A DNA stretch of 64,000 bases, from assembly GCF_004795835.1 (NCBI RefSeq), contig NZ_CP039249.1, positions 2,579,001 through 2,643,000 on the forward strand, read 5' to 3'. Origin of the DNA: Sphingomonas sp. PAMC26645. GTDB lineage: Bacteria; Pseudomonadota; Alphaproteobacteria; Sphingomonadales; Sphingomonadaceae. Both the position numbers and the translations under genes were made by a program. Shown here piece by piece: positions 63,301 through 64,000 of this stretch. The notes beneath the pieces were generated by a model. The model did no database searches. It was not told the origin of the DNA and was given only the letters and a program-made list of their open reading frames with translations. Position 1 is the first letter of the stretch. Every line of letters starts with the position of its first letter.

Positions 63301-63590
63301 CGGCCTGGGTCGACGGCATGATGCGCCACGGCTTCCGCGGCGGTGCCGAGATTGCCGCGACGCTCGATCACCTCGGCGCCTTCGCGCATCTGGCAAGCGC
63401 AGTCCGCCCCGAACTGATCGACCTCTATTACGACGCCACGCTGGGCCGCGACGATGTCCACGCCTTCCTCGCCGAAGCCAACCCCGGCGCGCTCGCGGCG
63501 ATGCAGGCGCGTTTTGCAGCCCTGCACGCAGCCGACCTCTGGCCGACCCGCCGCAACTCGATCCTCGCAGCGCTGGACCTGCCGGCATGA
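60345..63590 (+). CDS. cobN: aerobic cobaltochelatase subunit CobN
   Basis: A 1081-residue subunit of the Mg-chelatase-H type, which inserts Co(II) into hydrogenobyrinate a,c-diamide with CobS and CobT. Recognisable stretches include LVHVGAHGTLEWLPGKSVAL (about residue 515), NRLYTTDP-like NLYTTDPRAVPS, and LDEFSNADGLDPARRDRL. Slightly shorter than some CobN proteins. The ATG at 60345 is in the right place after cobW; an in-frame upstream reading lies within cobW. CobS and CobT are not in the window. It overlaps cobG by 4 bases. Confidence 0.93.
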   Translation: MHVVFRDTHGLEESAVPQDLAQSPADLVVLSFSDGDLGAFAAGWKRADVAGSRLPSLRVANLTALQHPLSVDTYIEQTLAGAKGILIRLIGGRSYWSYGLQQVENLAREKGIALAVLAADGRIDTRLDAASTIPLSTLRRLAHLCDTGGAVAAQAALAQFALAAGIYAGPVTGVRAIADVGGWQPHDGVTCPAAFALNANRPRILIVFYRSYLTAADLHPIEALHAELTARGFDVIGLFAPSLKAPDAAAWTKRWVKTLEPAAIVNATAFSARGATDATPLDGADVPVFQIALATSDRAAWAGATRGLSPADLAMHVVLPEVDGRLFVGVASFKEAAARDGDLEYTRREHRADPARITAIAARIEAWTNLASKPIADHRLSIVLSTYPGKAYQMAHAVGLDALASTQAILDDLAEAGYAITPDATDLATSRIHWPLAEYRKALAHLPEALRSDLQESWGDPTEDFVFTAIDQGGALVALQPERGRTEQRAEEYHDLFRCPCHAYVAFYLWLRTRGTDALVHVGAHGTLEWLPGKSVALSDACWPEALTGAMPVIYPFIVNDPGEAAQAKRRIGAVTLGHVPPPLERTRTGEGLGRLEALLDEFSNADGLDPARRDRLQRDIRDEATATGLAATLGLDDAQSQADAITRIDTFVCDVKESQYGDGLHIYGRGEHGAAERLGLLSALQGKRVASGPSGSPWRGRADVLPTGRNLYTTDPRAVPSRAAHTQGVKLADELVRRHLQDHGDYPRNLVVDLWASATMRTAGEEFAMALHLLGAEPVWDMQSDRVTGVEILPLANFDRPRIDVTLRVSGLFRDAFPTLCTMFGQTVRALGARDEPQDRNPFVGKPATARVYGPEPGRYGLSMGDAAQTYTPEARLTAGQAWLSASSHALDADGEGGQDSFDPAGIRDRVAAADAFVHVQDLPETDLLLAADYAAHEAGFAAAQAVAGGSATLYHLDARDPNQAKARPLNEEIARVVHARAAHPAWVDGMMRHGFRGGAEIAATLDHLGAFAHLASAVRPELIDLYYDATLGRDDVHAFLAEANPGALAAMQARFAALHAADLWPTRRNSILAALDLPA

Positions 63591-64000
63591 GCGCGCCTGT
63601 CAAAAATGGCGTCGTCAAAGGCTGGTGCCCCGACGCATGGCGCCCGATGATGGCCGGCGACGGCCTGTTGATCCGCATCCGCCCAACGCTCGGTCGCCTG
63701 ACGCGCGAGCAAACGCTCGGCCTGTGCGACGCGGCGGCGACGCACGGCAACGGCCTGATCGACCTGACCAGCCGCGCGAACCTCCAGATCCGCGGCGTCC
63801 GCGAGGATAGCTGGCGTCCATTGATCGACACGCTGCTCGATCTCGGCCTCATCGATCCCGATCCGATCCCGGAAGCGCGCGCGAACATCCTCGTCGCGCC
63901 GGAATGGCAGACAGGCGACGACACCCACCGCATCGCCGAACACTTGCGCGCGCGTCTGGCGGACTTACCCGAACTCCCCGGCAAAATAGGCTTCGCGATC
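63587..64000 (+). CDS. cobG: precorrin-3B synthase CobG (3' end missing)
   Basis: The first 138 residues of a nitrite/sulfite-reductase-like protein: GWCPDAWRPMMAGDGLLIRI, then HGNGLIDLTSRANLQIRGV, as in CobG. CobG oxidises precorrin-3A to precorrin-3B with O2 and an Fe-S cluster in aerobic B12 synthesis. Its ATG overlaps the cobN stop (ATGA). The cluster-binding Cys residues lie beyond the window edge. Confidence 0.9.
   Translation, partial: MSAPVKNGVVKGWCPDAWRPMMAGDGLLIRIRPTLGRLTREQTLGLCDAAATHGNGLIDLTSRANLQIRGVREDSWRPLIDTLLDLGLIDPDPIPEARANILVAPEWQTGDDTHRIAEHLRARLADLPELPGKIGFAI

Noticed and set aside
1..64000. CRISPR arrays, insertion sequences, phage genes, rRNA
   Set aside because: No regularly spaced repeats, transposase motifs, phage structural genes or rRNA-like sequence were seen; the repeats present are intergenic hairpin elements.

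Overview
The window is GC-rich, densely packed alphaproteobacterial chromosome and fits Sphingomonas or a close relative in the Sphingomonadales. The pointers are four aligned gene groups typical of that order: several TonB-dependent receptors, PhoX/PhoD phosphatases beside a receptor, adenosylcobalamin synthesis of the aerobic CobN type, and many paired intergenic hairpin repeats downstream of genes. No tRNA, rRNA, insertion sequence, phage gene or CRISPR array was seen. Both window edges cut a gene (PspA at the left, CobG at the right).

Layout. 1-2157: end of a PspA/IM30 protein, a YgiC/YjfC-type ATP-grasp ligase and an ankyrin protein, overlapping head to tail. 2238-3212: tRNA U34 hydroxylase TrhO. 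3268-7454: tyrosine/homogentisate catabolism (Rieske protein, maiA, hmgA, hppD) with a divergent MarR regulator. 7409-11013: LysR regulator, malate synthase G and gamma-carbonic anhydrase. 11055-18790: fatty-acid uptake and beta-oxidation (FadL, a FadN-like fusion, thiolase, acyl-CoA ligase) with a MerR regulator. 19115-25888: phosphate-scavenging group (PhoX, TonB receptor, divergent PhoD). 26036-32009: a tightly coupled accessory operon of desaturase, PhnD-like protein, serine O-acetyltransferase, gamma-glutamyl hydrolase-like protein and TonB receptor. I recognise its families but not its pathway, and it is the best candidate here for an undescribed system.

32132-34425: small lipoprotein, a low-GC gap with orphan terminators, DedA, DUF1993 and a DNA glycosylase. 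34537-38029: KaiC-like ATPase coupled to a hybrid histidine kinase, without KaiB. 38075-40483: TonB receptor. 40687-53018: a catabolic island. A six-gene minus-strand operon (thiolase, acyl-CoA ligase, two acyl-CoA dehydrogenases, quinone oxidoreductase, aldehyde dehydrogenase) lies divergent from a TetR regulator, followed by a GMC oxidoreductase, an SDR and a P450. Together these could take a hydrophobic substrate from hydroxylation through alcohol, aldehyde and acid to CoA-thioester degradation. 53061-57241: two coupled S9 peptidases.

57318-64000: cobalamin/cobalt region. One cobalamin riboswitch precedes a NiCoT Ni/Co permease and a second, closely similar one precedes cobW-cobN-cobG, so cobalt import and corrin synthesis appear to be shut down together when B12 is sufficient.

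Throughout, minus-strand and plus-strand genes overlap by 1-4 bases within operons (ATGA, GTGA, TTGA junctions), and GTG/TTG starts are common. Starts were chosen from ribosome-binding sites, overlaps and family N-termini. Function calls rest on motif recognition by eye, not on database searches.
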